From Campylobacter volucris (GTDB lineage Bacteria; Campylobacterota; Campylobacteria; Campylobacterales; Campylobacteraceae): DNA of 64,000 nt. Positions 28,504-40,120 of this stretch are shown here, piece after piece. Numbering within the stretch: position 1 is the first letter of the stretch; each line of letters starts with the position of its first letter. The stretch covers positions 1,054,001 to 1,118,000 of the forward strand of contig NZ_CP043428.1 of the NCBI RefSeq assembly GCF_008245045.1, given 5' to 3'. The position numbers and the translations under genes were made by a program. The notes beneath the pieces are model-generated. The model was not told the origin of the DNA, did no database searches, and saw only the letters and a program-made list of their open reading frames with translations.

Positions 28504-29604
28504 CTAATCAAAATTCTCTATCAAATCTTTAAAAACTAAATATAATTTTTCGCACTCTTCTATGCTAACTCTTTCATCTATGGCATGGATTGTATCATTG
28601 CAAACTCCAAATTCCACTACATCTATACCAAATTCAGCAAAATATCTTGCATCACTAGTGCCACCTTTGGTGTTAAGCTCAGGGACTACTTGAGTGATTT
28701 TTTGCACGCTTTGATTTAAAATTTGCACTATTTTAGAATTTATATTTGTTAAAAAAGGCTTTGAACTTTGAGTTAAGCTAAGCTCATAATCAAGTCCTTC
28801 GCAAGTTTTTTCAACATATTTTTGAACATCTTCAAGAGTGGTTTGAGGTGAATTTCTAACATTAAACATCAATTTTAAATCATTTGGAGTCACATTGCTA
28901 ACCTCCATACCACCTCTTATATCAGTTATAACTATCTTTGATGGTGAAAAAGCATCATCTCCTGGATCAAGATTAAAACCTGCTAAAAATTTCAAAACAG
29001 GGGCAAAATTATGTATAGGATTTATACATTTTTGCGGATAAGCTACATGCCCTTGCTTTCCTTTTATAAGCAATTTTCCATTTATAGAGCCACGACGACC
29101 TATTTTTATACTATCTCCAAATTTTTTATCACAAGTTGGCTCAGCAACGACGGCAAAATCTGGCAACATATCTTTTTCTTGCATAAATTTAAGCACTTCA
29201 AGCGTGCCATACTTTGCCTCGCCTTCTTCGTCGCTTGTTAAAATGAGTGAAATTCTTCCTTGAAATTTTTCTACTTCTTTTATGGCACATATAAAAGCAG
29301 CTAAGCCACTTTTCATATCTTGAGCACCTCTTGCATAGATAAAGCCATCTTTTTCTAAAGGATCAAATGGATCGCTGCTCCATCCATTGCCTGATGGAAC
29401 TACATCTATATGCCCACCAAAAGCTAAATGCACACCATCTTCGCTAAATTTTTTAGTCAATAATAAATTTTTAACACCTTCTTTTTCTATGAAAAATGCT
29501 TCAAAATCACTAAGCTCAACTGCAATATAATTTAAAGCTCCATCATCATTTGGAGTGATGGATTTAAATTTGCATAATTCTTTAAAAAAATCTACTACTT
29601 GCAT
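28504..29604 (-). CDS. dapE: Succinyl-diaminopimelate desuccinylase
   Basis: A dinuclear zinc hydrolase that frees L,L-diaminopimelate for lysine and peptidoglycan. Metal ligands are in [11 protein letters not shown] (His about 64) and [13 protein letters not shown] (Asp about 97). The catalytic glutamates are in [13 protein letters not shown], then [11 protein letters not shown], and a late His in [12 protein letters not shown]. It has 366 residues. It ends 16 bases before thiS and starts 3 bases after the LysE-family gene, so lysine-precursor and thiamine genes share an operon. Confidence 0.94.
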   Translation of the reverse strand: MQVVDFFKELCKFKSITPNDDGALNYIAVELSDFEAFFIEKEGVKNLLLTKKFSEDGVHLAFGGHIDVVPSGNGWSSDPFDPLEKDGFIYARGAQDMKSGLAAFICAIKEVEKFQGRISLILTSDEEGEAKYGTLEVLKFMQEKDMLPDFAVVAEPTCDKKFGDSIKIGRRGSINGKLLIKGKQGHVAYPQKCINPIHNFAPVLKFLAGFNLDPGDDAFSPSKIVITDIRGGMEVSNVTPNDLKLMFNVRNSPQTTLEDVQKYVEKTCEGLDYELSLTQSSKPFLTNINSKIVQILNQSVQKITQVVPELNTKGGTSDARYFAEFGIDVVEFGVCNDTIHAIDERVSIEECEKLYLVFKDLIENFD

Positions 29605-29607
29605 GTT

Positions 29608-30201
29608 TTATCCTATAAAAGCTTTATACAACAAAGAAAGAGCAAAATACTCTAAAATAACTGCTGAACCAAGATTGATATAAAAAATATGTTTATTTTT
29701 CACAAAAGACTTAAATTTATATACAAAAAATGACAAAGCAAAGATCCAAAATACGATAAACCCTACTAAACCAAAAAGCAAGGCAAAAGAATTTTTACTT
29801 TGCACACTAAGTCCAGCCACACTCACCCAAAATCCTATCACATAAGGATTTGTTAAATTTAAAAAAAATCCTTTTGCAAAACCCTTTGCAGGATGAATGC
29901 TATGAATTTGGCTTAAATTGACTTTTTTAGTTTTTTTAAGCATTAAAAATACCATATAACTTAAAAAGAAAAAACCAAAAACAGCTAGTATTTTATAAAA
30001 AATTTCATTATTTGCAAAACTTAAAACACCAAAATTGATTAAAATTAAAAAAAGTATATCAGCACTTAATGCTCCAAGCCCTATACAAAAAGCACTTTTA
30101 AAAGAAGATAAAGCAGTATTTAAAATCAAAATATTTACAGGCCCAAAAGGAACTGATACTGCCATACCTAAAATAATACCATTTAAAACAATCTCTAACA
30201 T
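29608..30201 (-). CDS. LysE/RhtB family amino-acid exporter
   Basis: A 197-residue inner-membrane protein with six hydrophobic segments. The N-terminal MAVSVPFGPVNILILNTAL carries the LysE-family PGP-like motif, and LNLTNPYVIGFWVSV in the middle is the conserved NP motif. Export of lysine or another amino acid is inferred from the family and from dapE next door, and the substrate is not certain. Confidence 0.82.
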   Translation of the reverse strand: MLEIVLNGIILGMAVSVPFGPVNILILNTALSSFKSAFCIGLGALSADILFLILINFGVLSFANNEIFYKILAVFGFFFLSYMVFLMLKKTKKVNLSQIHSIHPAKGFAKGFFLNLTNPYVIGFWVSVAGLSVQSKNSFALLFGLVGFIVFWIFALSFFVYKFKSFVKNKHIFYINLGSAVILEYFALSLLYKAFIG

Positions 30202-30246
30202 TTTTTCTTAGCCTAAAAATTTTTTAAAAGACTAACAAAAAGTATT

Positions 30247-30280
30247 TAAATTTAAGTTTTAAATTAAAAACTTAAATTTA
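30247..30280 (-). terminator. Terminator-like 14-bp stem after mutS2
   Basis: TAAATTTAAGTTTT, a six-base loop, and the exact complement, 30 bases past the mutS2 stop on the minus strand. It is followed by AAATACTTTTTG. The stem is AT-only apart from one G-C pair. Confidence 0.5.
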
Positions 30281-30309
30281 TAATCTTATCTTTGGTAACA
30301 AAAAATATT

Positions 30310-32520
30310 TTATAACCTCACCACCTTAGCACCAAAACCACCTTGATTAATAGGAGCATCATTAAAGCTTTTTACGCTTTTGTGGGCTTTTAAAAATTCT
30401 TTTACTGCAAAAGCAAGTTTTCCTGTGCCTATACCATGATAGATTATCACCTCATCAAAACCAGCTATTAAAGCATCAGAAATAAATTTATCAAGTCTAT
30501 CTAGCGCCTCATCACTTCTAAGACCATGTAAATCCAAAGTCATACTCAAAGCACTTGGTCTAGTGATATTAATACTTGATTTTGGTTTTTGCATAGGTGT
30601 ATGGTTGGTTTTTTTAAGCAGCTTTAGTGGCACACGCAAATTTAAACCATCGCTTTGAATGATCGCATCATTTTTAGAAATAGCTGTAATTTTACCTTTG
30701 ATTTTTTCATATTTTACAAAGTCTCCAACCCTAAGCTCATCATTTTGCTCCATACTTGGCAAAATAATGCTTTTTTTAAGCTCATTGGCTTTATTTAAAC
30801 TTCTTTGTTTTTCTTTGATATCTTTAAGATTAATGGTTTTTTTAGCTTCTTCTATGGCTTTGTGGTATTTAAATTCCAAATTAGAAATGATTTTTTTAAA
30901 TTCTTGCTCATTTTTTTCTTTTTGATCTTTTAAAGAAGTTAAAATTTCATCTACCTTTACTTCTTTTTTCTCAAGCTCTTCGTTTTTTTTACGCAAACTA
31001 AGCTCAAGATTGATATTTTTACTCACCATTTCTTCTAAATTTTCTTTATCTTCTCCATAAAGTTTTTTTGCATTTTGCACTAAATTTGCACTTATGCCAT
31101 ATCTTAAAGCTGTTTCAAACGCATAAGATTTTCCTATGGTGCCTTTTAAAAATTCATATTTTGGACGAGAAAGCTCTTCATCATACAAAGCTGCTATAAG
31201 CTCAACTTGCTCATTTTTTGCCAAAAGCATCGCAAGGCGTTTATGATGAGTAGTGATGATGATTTTATTATCTTGCTCTAAAAATTTTATAATCAATTCA
31301 TTATACAAACACGCTGCTTCTTCAAAATCTGTCCCAAGTTCTATTTCATCTATGCCTAGTAAGAGATGTTTTTTGCCTAAAAGTTTAGAAAAATGCAACA
31401 TTCTTCCTGCAAAGGTAGAAATATCATTTTTTACATTTTGCGGGTCTTCTAAAATCGCATCAAATTCTTTAAAATTTCCTATTTGACTTTTTTGAGAATT
31501 AATTTTCATAGGAAGAAGATACTTAGCAAGTAAAGCTGCGCTTAAAATTCCTTTTAAAAGCATAGACTTTCCACCTGCATTTACCCCTGTGATAATTAAA
31601 ACTTTTTTATTAAATTCCAAATTCACACTTTTTGCATTTTTTAAAGCAGGATGAGCAAAATCATATAAATTTAAATTTGTAGAATTATCCGCTAAAATAA
31701 ACTCATAATCATTTTTTTTAGCCATTAAAACTCTAGCACTATAATGATCAAACAAATCAAAAGCATTGTTTATAAATTTTAAAAACAATAAATTTTTATG
31801 AAAAATTAAACTAATTTTTTTAGCATACTCATAATAAATTTCTTCTTTGGCATTTTCAATCTCATCAATTTGACTTTGAATTTTTTCCACACTCAAAGGC
31901 ACTACATAAAAGCCTCCACCGCTACTTCTACCTATAATCTTAGCTTTTAATGTATGGTTAAATCCTCCACGCACAAGCAAAGCTTCCATACCATTTATCA
32001 AATGAATTTGCGTATCTATAAGATAAGGAGTTAAATTTTTAATATAAGTGAGTTTTTTAAACTCAGCTGTTAAACTTTCTTTTTTGAGCTTTAAAGAAAG
32101 ATTTAAATTTATAAGTCTTTCATCTATGCTTTCTTTTATTTGACCTTTTTCATCAAAATATTCAAAAAGCTCTGTGATAACTTGTGGAATTTCTATCTTT
32201 AAAAGCCATTCTTTTAAACTTTCTTCAAATTTTAAACCCTTTAAATACCTAAAGTACATACAAATTTTAATCAATTCAAAGCTTTGATCTAAGTGTAAAA
32301 TTCCTTGTTTGCTAAGATGAGTTAAGGCTGTATTTAGATTGCTTATACTAGGTGGTGAGGTAAAATCTATCTTGCAAAGCTCATCAATCCTTTTAAAATG
32401 CAATTTGCTATCACCTTGCAAAAAAACATCTTTATCTCTTGCGAAAAAATTTTTAAATTCAGCTATATAAGAATCTAAATCTAATTTTTTAAAAAGCTCT
32501 TGTGTCATTGTAGATTGCAA
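30310..32520 (-). CDS. mutS2: Endonuclease MutS2
   Basis: A 736-residue MutS2 protein. Core and clamp helices come first, then the ATPase with Walker A GVNAGGKSMLLKG at about 317-329, the DPQNVKNDISTFAGRM signature, and Walker B LLGIDEIELGTD. A long coiled coil (about 500-600) follows, and a C-terminal Smr nuclease domain begins LDLHGLRSDEALDRLD and includes HGIGTGKL. MutS2 suppresses homologous recombination or acts on collided ribosomes in other bacteria. True MutL-dependent mismatch repair is absent from Campylobacter, which fits the slippage-prone tracts in this window. It overlaps the upstream gene by 16 bases. Confidence 0.94.
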   Translation of the reverse strand: MQSTMTQELFKKLDLDSYIAEFKNFFARDKDVFLQGDSKLHFKRIDELCKIDFTSPPSISNLNTALTHLSKQGILHLDQSFELIKICMYFRYLKGLKFEESLKEWLLKIEIPQVITELFEYFDEKGQIKESIDERLINLNLSLKLKKESLTAEFKKLTYIKNLTPYLIDTQIHLINGMEALLVRGGFNHTLKAKIIGRSSGGGFYVVPLSVEKIQSQIDEIENAKEEIYYEYAKKISLIFHKNLLFLKFINNAFDLFDHYSARVLMAKKNDYEFILADNSTNLNLYDFAHPALKNAKSVNLEFNKKVLIITGVNAGGKSMLLKGILSAALLAKYLLPMKINSQKSQIGNFKEFDAILEDPQNVKNDISTFAGRMLHFSKLLGKKHLLLGIDEIELGTDFEEAACLYNELIIKFLEQDNKIIITTHHKRLAMLLAKNEQVELIAALYDEELSRPKYEFLKGTIGKSYAFETALRYGISANLVQNAKKLYGEDKENLEEMVSKNINLELSLRKKNEELEKKEVKVDEILTSLKDQKEKNEQEFKKIISNLEFKYHKAIEEAKKTINLKDIKEKQRSLNKANELKKSIILPSMEQNDELRVGDFVKYEKIKGKITAISKNDAIIQSDGLNLRVPLKLLKKTNHTPMQKPKSSINITRPSALSMTLDLHGLRSDEALDRLDKFISDALIAGFDEVIIYHGIGTGKLAFAVKEFLKAHKSVKSFNDAPINQGGFGAKVVRL

Positions 32521-32849
32521 TCTTTAATATCAAAAACCAAAGCTTTAAAATCTTTATTTTTACCATTAGAAACAAAGCTTTGCGTGCCATGTTCAAAATT
32601 AAAAAATTCTTTGCTTACATTCATATCTTGACATTTTAAAATTTGACCTTGTAAAAAAGCATTTAGCATTTCTTTTTTAACAATCCCACTCCTTGTAGCA
32701 CTAAGCTCAAATTTAACAGCAAAAACTATAGCTAAAATCAATACTATAGCTAAAAGATAATTACTAATTTTTCCAATTTTTTTCCTCAAAAATGCAAAAA
32801 AAAGTAAAATCATAAAAAAAGCTAATATATATAAAAAAATTTTAAACAT
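32505..32849 (-). CDS. Small membrane protein between murC and mutS2
   Basis: A 114-residue protein with two hydrophobic segments at about 2-20 and 31-47 (IFLYILAFFMILLFFAFL and YLLAIVLILAIVFAVKF). A hydrophilic C-terminal domain of about 65 residues contains two cysteines (KCQDMN, KDCNLQ). It corresponds to Cj1053c in position, and its function is unknown. It overlaps murC by 8 bases and mutS2 by 16, so it is co-translated with both. Confidence 0.75.
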   Translation of the reverse strand: MFKIFLYILAFFMILLFFAFLRKKIGKISNYLLAIVLILAIVFAVKFELSATRSGIVKKEMLNAFLQGQILKCQDMNVSKEFFNFEHGTQSFVSNGKNKDFKALVFDIKDCNLQ

Positions 32850-34134
32850 ATTTACCTCTAAGTTTTACGCTAATATCTCCTGCACCAAAGCCAATTACCA
32901 AGCCACTATCTAATAAAATTTCATCAAGATAAATGGCATTTTGCTCTCTTTTGATATCTTTTATAAAATGTGCATTTGGAAAATATTTTTGCATATTTAT
33001 GTCTATTTTAGCTTCACCTGCTGCATATACAGGTAAGATATATAATTCATCAACGCAAGATAACACTTGACTAAAATACTCCACATTCGCACTCAAACGA
33101 GTATAACGATGTGGTTCAAAAATAGCTATAAGCTTTTTATATCCAGCTAAATTTGCATATTCTTTAGCTGCTTTTAGCGTGGTTTTGATTTCTGTTGGAT
33201 GATGACCATAATCATCTATTAAAGCCATCTTTTCATTAGCAAATAAAATATCAAATCTTTTTTTAATGCCTTGATAATTTTGCAAATTTGTTCGAATTTG
33301 ATCCGTGCTTAAAAATTCACTTGCAGCTAAAATAGCCAAAGAAGCATCAAGCGCTACATGCTCTCCCATACCACAAACACCAAATTCTCCAAAATCTTTT
33401 AACTCAAAATGAATTTTAGGTTTAAAATTTTCTACACTCATACGGATATTTTTAATGTCTTTGCTTGGATATAATTTTTTACAATTAGACAAATTCAATT
33501 TTGCTAAAAATTCATCTTCAGCATTGATAACTTGAATTTTAGATAAATTTAAAAAATCCTCATAAGCTTTGTGCAATCTAGCAAGATCATTTCCATAATG
33601 ATCTAAATGTTCTGCTTCGACATTGGTTACGATAGCCAAATAAGGATTTGAATTTAAAAAAGAGCTATCGCTCTCATCAGCTTCAAAAATGATATTTTGG
33701 CTTTCTTTATAAAGCATATTGGTACCACTTTCTTTTAAAACTGCACCGATGATCACTGAAGCTTCTATTAAACTTGCTAAAATACTTGAAGTAGTGCTTT
33801 TACCATGAGCTCCTGCCACTGCAAAAACTCTTTTATCTTTTAAAATCATAGGCAAAGCTTCTTTTCTTGAAAGAGTAGAAATGTTTTGTTCTTTTGCGCT
33901 TAATAATTCTTCGTTATCTTCTTTAATAGCTGCTGAATACACCACTAAATCCACATTTTTAACATTATCTTTATGATGTGGAATTTTTATGCTGATCCCT
34001 TCTTTTTCTAATTCTTTTGTGGTTTTGCTTTCTTTTATATCAGAACCGCTAATTTCAAAGCCTTGCTCTTTTAAAAATCTAGCCAATGCTGAAATACCTA
34101 TACCACCTATACCTATGAAATGAATTTTTTGCAT
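32842..34134 (-). CDS. murC: UDP-N-acetylmuramate-L-alanine ligase
   Basis: MurC adds L-alanine to UDP-MurNAc in the cytoplasm. It opens with the Mur signature IHFIGIGGIGISALARFL. The ATP loop VAGAHGKSTTSS lies at about 110-121. EADESDSSFL and TNVEAEHLDHYG are the metal- and substrate-binding stretches, and DDYGHHPTEIKTTLKAAK, FEPHRYTRL and GAGDI follow. At 430 residues it is a little short of the E. coli enzyme (491). A GAGG ribosome site precedes the ATG. Confidence 0.95.
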   Translation of the reverse strand: MQKIHFIGIGGIGISALARFLKEQGFEISGSDIKESKTTKELEKEGISIKIPHHKDNVKNVDLVVYSAAIKEDNEELLSAKEQNISTLSRKEALPMILKDKRVFAVAGAHGKSTTSSILASLIEASVIIGAVLKESGTNMLYKESQNIIFEADESDSSFLNSNPYLAIVTNVEAEHLDHYGNDLARLHKAYEDFLNLSKIQVINAEDEFLAKLNLSNCKKLYPSKDIKNIRMSVENFKPKIHFELKDFGEFGVCGMGEHVALDASLAILAASEFLSTDQIRTNLQNYQGIKKRFDILFANEKMALIDDYGHHPTEIKTTLKAAKEYANLAGYKKLIAIFEPHRYTRLSANVEYFSQVLSCVDELYILPVYAAGEAKIDINMQKYFPNAHFIKDIKREQNAIYLDEILLDSGLVIGFGAGDISVKLRGKYV

Positions 34135-34218
34135 TCTTGCCTCAAGTATTCAATATAAGGTAAGAATTTTATCATTTATTTACTAAAATTAAAATATAAA
34201 AAGCTTTCAAAGGTAAAT

Positions 34219-35976
34219 CTAATCATTATTTTTAGTTTTTAAATTAATAAGTCTATAATTTAATTGTTTTTGAAAAAATTCTTTATAGAGTTTTGAAAAA
34301 TTTCTATGATACTCATCTGCCTTAAAAGCTTTGTTTGTGTCTTTCAAACTAGTATTATTTTCAAAATAATAGCCATTAACTCCATCATACACTCCATTTT
34401 TATCTATCCATACAAGCTCATTAAAGCCAAATTCTAATCTCTCATCTTTGATAGGTGCTAACATATTTCTTCCACCTAAGCTTAAATATTTTGTATTATT
34501 AAGAGTAAGGTTATAAAGCGTCGGGAGTATATCTTTATGAGAACCTATGCGATTTTGATCATAATAGATATCATTTTTTAAATCATCAGGAATATACAAA
34601 TAAAAAGGAACACTATAAGCAAAAGCTTTTTGAAAATTCATATCCATATTAATATCTCTAAATCTATGATCACCTGTAGCAGCAATAACAATATTTTCTT
34701 TAAATTTACTTTCTTTTATGTGATCTAAAAAAATTCCAAATTCATCATTTGCATATACATAAGCATTTAAAGCATCTATAGGATTATCAATAATAAATTG
34801 ATTTAAGAATTTTTCATCTAAAGTCGTTTCGCTAAATAATTCTTTTTTGCTTTTATGTATATAAGGTCTATGAGTGGAAATACTAAGAGATATAACAAAA
34901 GTAGGACTTTTAGCGTTTTCAAAAATAGAATATATTTTTTTATACATAAATTCATCAGCTATGCCGTATTTATGCTTTGTTTTTTTAGCTTGTGGGAAAT
35001 CTTGCATTAGTGTATTTTCATCTATAATTTCATCTACTCCCTGATTTATAAAATAATTTCCAAGATTATACCAAGAAGAATTTCCACTATAAACAAAGAT
35101 TATTTTATATCCTGCATTTTTGTAAATTTGTAAAGGAGTATAAGATAAAATTTCTTTTTGATATTTACCATTAGAAATAGTATATGGGCTTAAAAATACC
35201 AAACGATTAAAACTTTCTATAGTATTATTTGCTCCTGATAAAAATCTTTTAAATACATAATCTTGCTTAAAATGTTTTTCTAAATTTCCTAAAAAATTAT
35301 GTTTTTCATTACTAAAATCAAGCAAATTTAAACCAAAACTTTCCATAATATTTAAATAAATATGATTTTTTGCATGATATTTGTTTGTTAAAGTGGTATC
35401 AAACATAGGAAAAAGTGTTTCTTCTAAATGTTTTAATTGATTTATATCTACATTTTCAAATTCTTGTTGATTTTTATACTCTTTATAAGCCCAAGAAAAA
35501 GCCATTAAAGGATTGGTAGAAATTTCATTAAAAGCCTTTATAATACTAAATTCATAACTTGAAGCTCTTAATGCATTATAAGTAAAATGTCCTCTTAATG
35601 CCACAATATAAGCATAAACTAATAAAACATTTAACAAAATAAAAAATATCGTATTTATCCGTATATCTTTTAAATTTAGATTAAGAATCTTAGTATTAAG
35701 CCAAAAACAAAACCCGCTAAAAAATATAACTATAAACAAAACTTTGATAATAGGATAATCAGACAAAATTATAGACAATATGGCTCTAGTGTTATCATCT
35801 TTTAACCCAAAAATAAAAATATCAATCTTACTTGCATAAAGTTGGAAGTAATAATAATGTATAAAAGCAGAAATTAAAACAATAAAAGCTACAAAAGCTA
35901 TATAAAAACTAGAAAGGTAAAAATAAAATTTAGCGATTACCCCCCCCCGTGATGCTATATTTATTTTTGAAAACAA
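34219..35976 (-). CDS. Membrane sulfatase/phosphoethanolamine-transferase-like protein, C-terminal part (split by G9 tract)
   Basis: An LTA-synthase/EptA-like alkaline-phosphatase-fold protein (Cj1055c-like). Three or more membrane helices precede an extracytoplasmic domain that contains KYGIADEFMYKKIYSIFENA, ISLSISTHRPYIHKSK and IAATGDHRFRDINMDM. The metal-binding ATGDHR step is typical of sulfatases. The true N-terminus is in another frame at 35930-36184, and the two are joined across the G-run at 35940-35948. From Val13 on, 573 residues belong to the real protein. With G8 or G11 the joined product would have 654 residues. In the sequence shown it is out of frame, so any internal start at 35976 would give a protein lacking the first membrane segments. 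Confidence 0.82.
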   Translation of the reverse strand: MFSKINIASRGGVIAKFYFYLSSFYIAFVAFIVLISAFIHYYYFQLYASKIDIFIFGLKDDNTRAILSIILSDYPIIKVLFIVIFFSGFCFWLNTKILNLNLKDIRINTIFFILLNVLLVYAYIVALRGHFTYNALRASSYEFSIIKAFNEISTNPLMAFSWAYKEYKNQQEFENVDINQLKHLEETLFPMFDTTLTNKYHAKNHIYLNIMESFGLNLLDFSNEKHNFLGNLEKHFKQDYVFKRFLSGANNTIESFNRLVFLSPYTISNGKYQKEILSYTPLQIYKNAGYKIIFVYSGNSSWYNLGNYFINQGVDEIIDENTLMQDFPQAKKTKHKYGIADEFMYKKIYSIFENAKSPTFVISLSISTHRPYIHKSKKELFSETTLDEKFLNQFIIDNPIDALNAYVYANDEFGIFLDHIKESKFKENIVIAATGDHRFRDINMDMNFQKAFAYSVPFYLYIPDDLKNDIYYDQNRIGSHKDILPTLYNLTLNNTKYLSLGGRNMLAPIKDERLEFGFNELVWIDKNGVYDGVNGYYFENNTSLKDTNKAFKADEYHRNFSKLYKEFFQKQLNYRLINLKTKNND

Positions 35977-36184
35977 AACCTATATAAGAAAGAAAACCAC
36001 ATAAAAACAAAGGTAAAAAAACTGCACTAAAAGTTCTCATATCATGACCTAAGCCATAAATATACACCATAAAAGAATTTTCACTTTCATTAGTCAAATT
36101 TTTCACCATAAAAAATCTAACAAAAGCAAAAATTCCCATAAAAATAAAACTAAAAGAAAGAATTTGTAATAAAATTTTTCTCAT
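35930..36184 (-). CDS. N-terminal part of the phase-variable membrane sulfatase (OFF state)
   Basis: An 84-residue frame with two membrane helices at about 3-25 (ILLQILSFSFIFMGIFAFVRF) and 52-72 (FSAVFLPLFLCGFLSYIGFVF), ending ITGGGNR at the G-run. It is the missing start of the following gene. LTA-synthase-like enzymes have four to five N-terminal helices, which is reached only when both parts are joined. The ATG at 36184 has an AAGGAA upstream and no other gene covers this segment. Confidence 0.8.
   Translation of the reverse strand: MRKILLQILSFSFIFMGIFAFVRFFMVKNLTNESENSFMVYIYGLGHDMRTFSAVFLPLFLCGFLSYIGFVFKNKYSITGGGNR
35940..35948 (-). repeat. G9 phase-variation tract
   Basis: Nine C on the plus strand, G9 in the coding sense. 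The upstream frame reads ACG GGG GGG GGT AAT CGC TAA and stops. One G fewer, or two more, reads through into the sulfatase frame. In an AT-rich genome without mismatch repair such tracts are switches. Confidence 0.88.
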
Positions 36185-36237
36185 GTATTTTTCCTTAAAA
36201 AATAATTTGTAGTAATAAAGAAAAAATTATAAATATT

Positions 36238-37026
36238 TTAATTTTCAAAATTTTTATTTATCTTATCAAAAGCCCATAAAGCTCTAGCTTCGTTTGCTTT
36301 GGCTACTTGTACTACTAGCATTTCTTCTTTATCACCTAATTGCTCTTGTAGCTGTCCAAAAGCATCGATAAAAAAGCTGTCGCCATAAAATTTCCACTCA
36401 TTTTCTTGTTTTAAATTTCCTATGCGATTTACTCTTAAAATATTAGTAGAATTTAAAAAAGCTCTAGTTTTTAATAATTCCAGCCATCTTTGATTGCTCT
36501 CAAAAGTGCTAGCTGTAGGAATGATAACTAAATCAATCTTTTTTTTCATAATCATTTGCCAAAACACATCAAAATGTGCTTCAAAGCCAAAAAGTAAAGC
36601 ACATTTTAATTTTTCATGCATAAAAATAAAAAGTTTTAATTTCTCGCTCTTTTTGTTGTTAAAAAATTTATCCTCATTCCAATGTGCATAAGGCATTAAA
36701 ATTTGTTGTTCGTATGATTTTATACTTTGTGGGCTTACTTTCAAGCAAAGCTTTTTTAAGCCATTATTTTCAACGCTTATAAAGGGTGCTATGATAGTTA
36801 AGTCATATTTTTTAGAAAGCTTAATTAAGCTTTCTTTTTTACTCTCGCTTTGTTCTTTAATCATACTTTTTGGCATATTTTGTAGTTCTATAAAAAAACT
36901 ATTTAAAACATACTCACCTAAAACAACCAAATTTGCACCGCTTTCCTTGGCTGCTTTTAAATAATAATCTAATCTTGATTCACTTAAGGCTAAAGTAGGA
37001 AATTGTAAAGCAACTACACTACTCAT
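36238..37026 (-). CDS. Nitrilase-superfamily protein, possibly catalytically inactive
   Basis: A carbon-nitrogen hydrolase fold of 262 residues (Cj1056c-like). The alpha-beta-beta-alpha pattern is seen from [20 protein letters not shown] through [13 protein letters not shown] (the Glu of the triad) to [36 protein letters not shown]. The segment expected to carry the lysine reads SYEQQILMP and the one expected to carry the cysteine reads [12 protein letters not shown], so by eye Lys and Cys are Gln and Gly. I place the start at ATG 37026; the frame also allows TTG at 37029. It overlaps xseB by 8 bases and ends the ileS operon. Confidence 0.78.
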   Translation of the reverse strand: MSSVVALQFPTLALSESRLDYYLKAAKESGANLVVLGEYVLNSFFIELQNMPKSMIKEQSESKKESLIKLSKKYDLTIIAPFISVENNGLKKLCLKVSPQSIKSYEQQILMPYAHWNEDKFFNNKKSEKLKLFIFMHEKLKCALLFGFEAHFDVFWQMIMKKKIDLVIIPTASTFESNQRWLELLKTRAFLNSTNILRVNRIGNLKQENEWKFYGDSFFIDAFGQLQEQLGDKEEMLVVQVAKANEARALWAFDKINKNFEN

Positions 37027-37191
37027 CAATTTGCTCTATTTCTAATTTAGCTTTTTCTAAAAGCTCTCTTGCTGCTTGGATATTCTTTAAACCATCTTTG
37101 TAAATTTCCACACAAGTTTGAAGCTTTAAATCTTTATCGTTAAGTTTTTCTAAAGATTCTTCAGCTTGTTTGATATAATCTTCAAATTCCA

Positions 37192-37192
<1 letters not shown>
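37019..37192 (-). CDS. xseB: Exodeoxyribonuclease VII small subunit
   Basis: A 57-residue frame found by reading the gap after gua[21 protein letters not shown], then a segment with [17 protein letters not shown] and a final [10 protein letters not shown]. It matches the short helical XseB pattern (FEE.L..LE..V..L, dLpLe.sl.lY..G). XseB binds XseA, which degrades single-stranded DNA; xseA is not in this window. The ATG overlaps the guaB stop (TGATG), and the stop lies inside the start of the nitrilase-like gene. It is shorter than E. coli XseB (80 residues). Confidence 0.82.
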
Positions 37193-40012
<2,820 letters not shown>

Positions 40013-40013
<1 letters not shown>

Positions 40014-40120
40014 TATTTATCCTTAAATTTTTTAACTACATAAAATAAAACCAATATAGCAAGTAAAAAACATACTACAGTAATAACTACCACGCTAAAA
40101 GGCAAAGCTTGTTCAAACAT
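40013..40120 (-). CDS. Tiny single-pass membrane protein (35 aa) between ileS and gatA
   Basis: [20 protein letters not shown] leads into a membrane helix of about 23 residues and ends VVKKFKDK. It begins eight bases before the ileS stop ends (ATGTTTGA overlap) and its stop overlaps the gatA ATG. The continuous coupling, and a small gene in the same place in C. jejuni (Cj1060c), make it real. Function is unknown. Confidence 0.78.
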
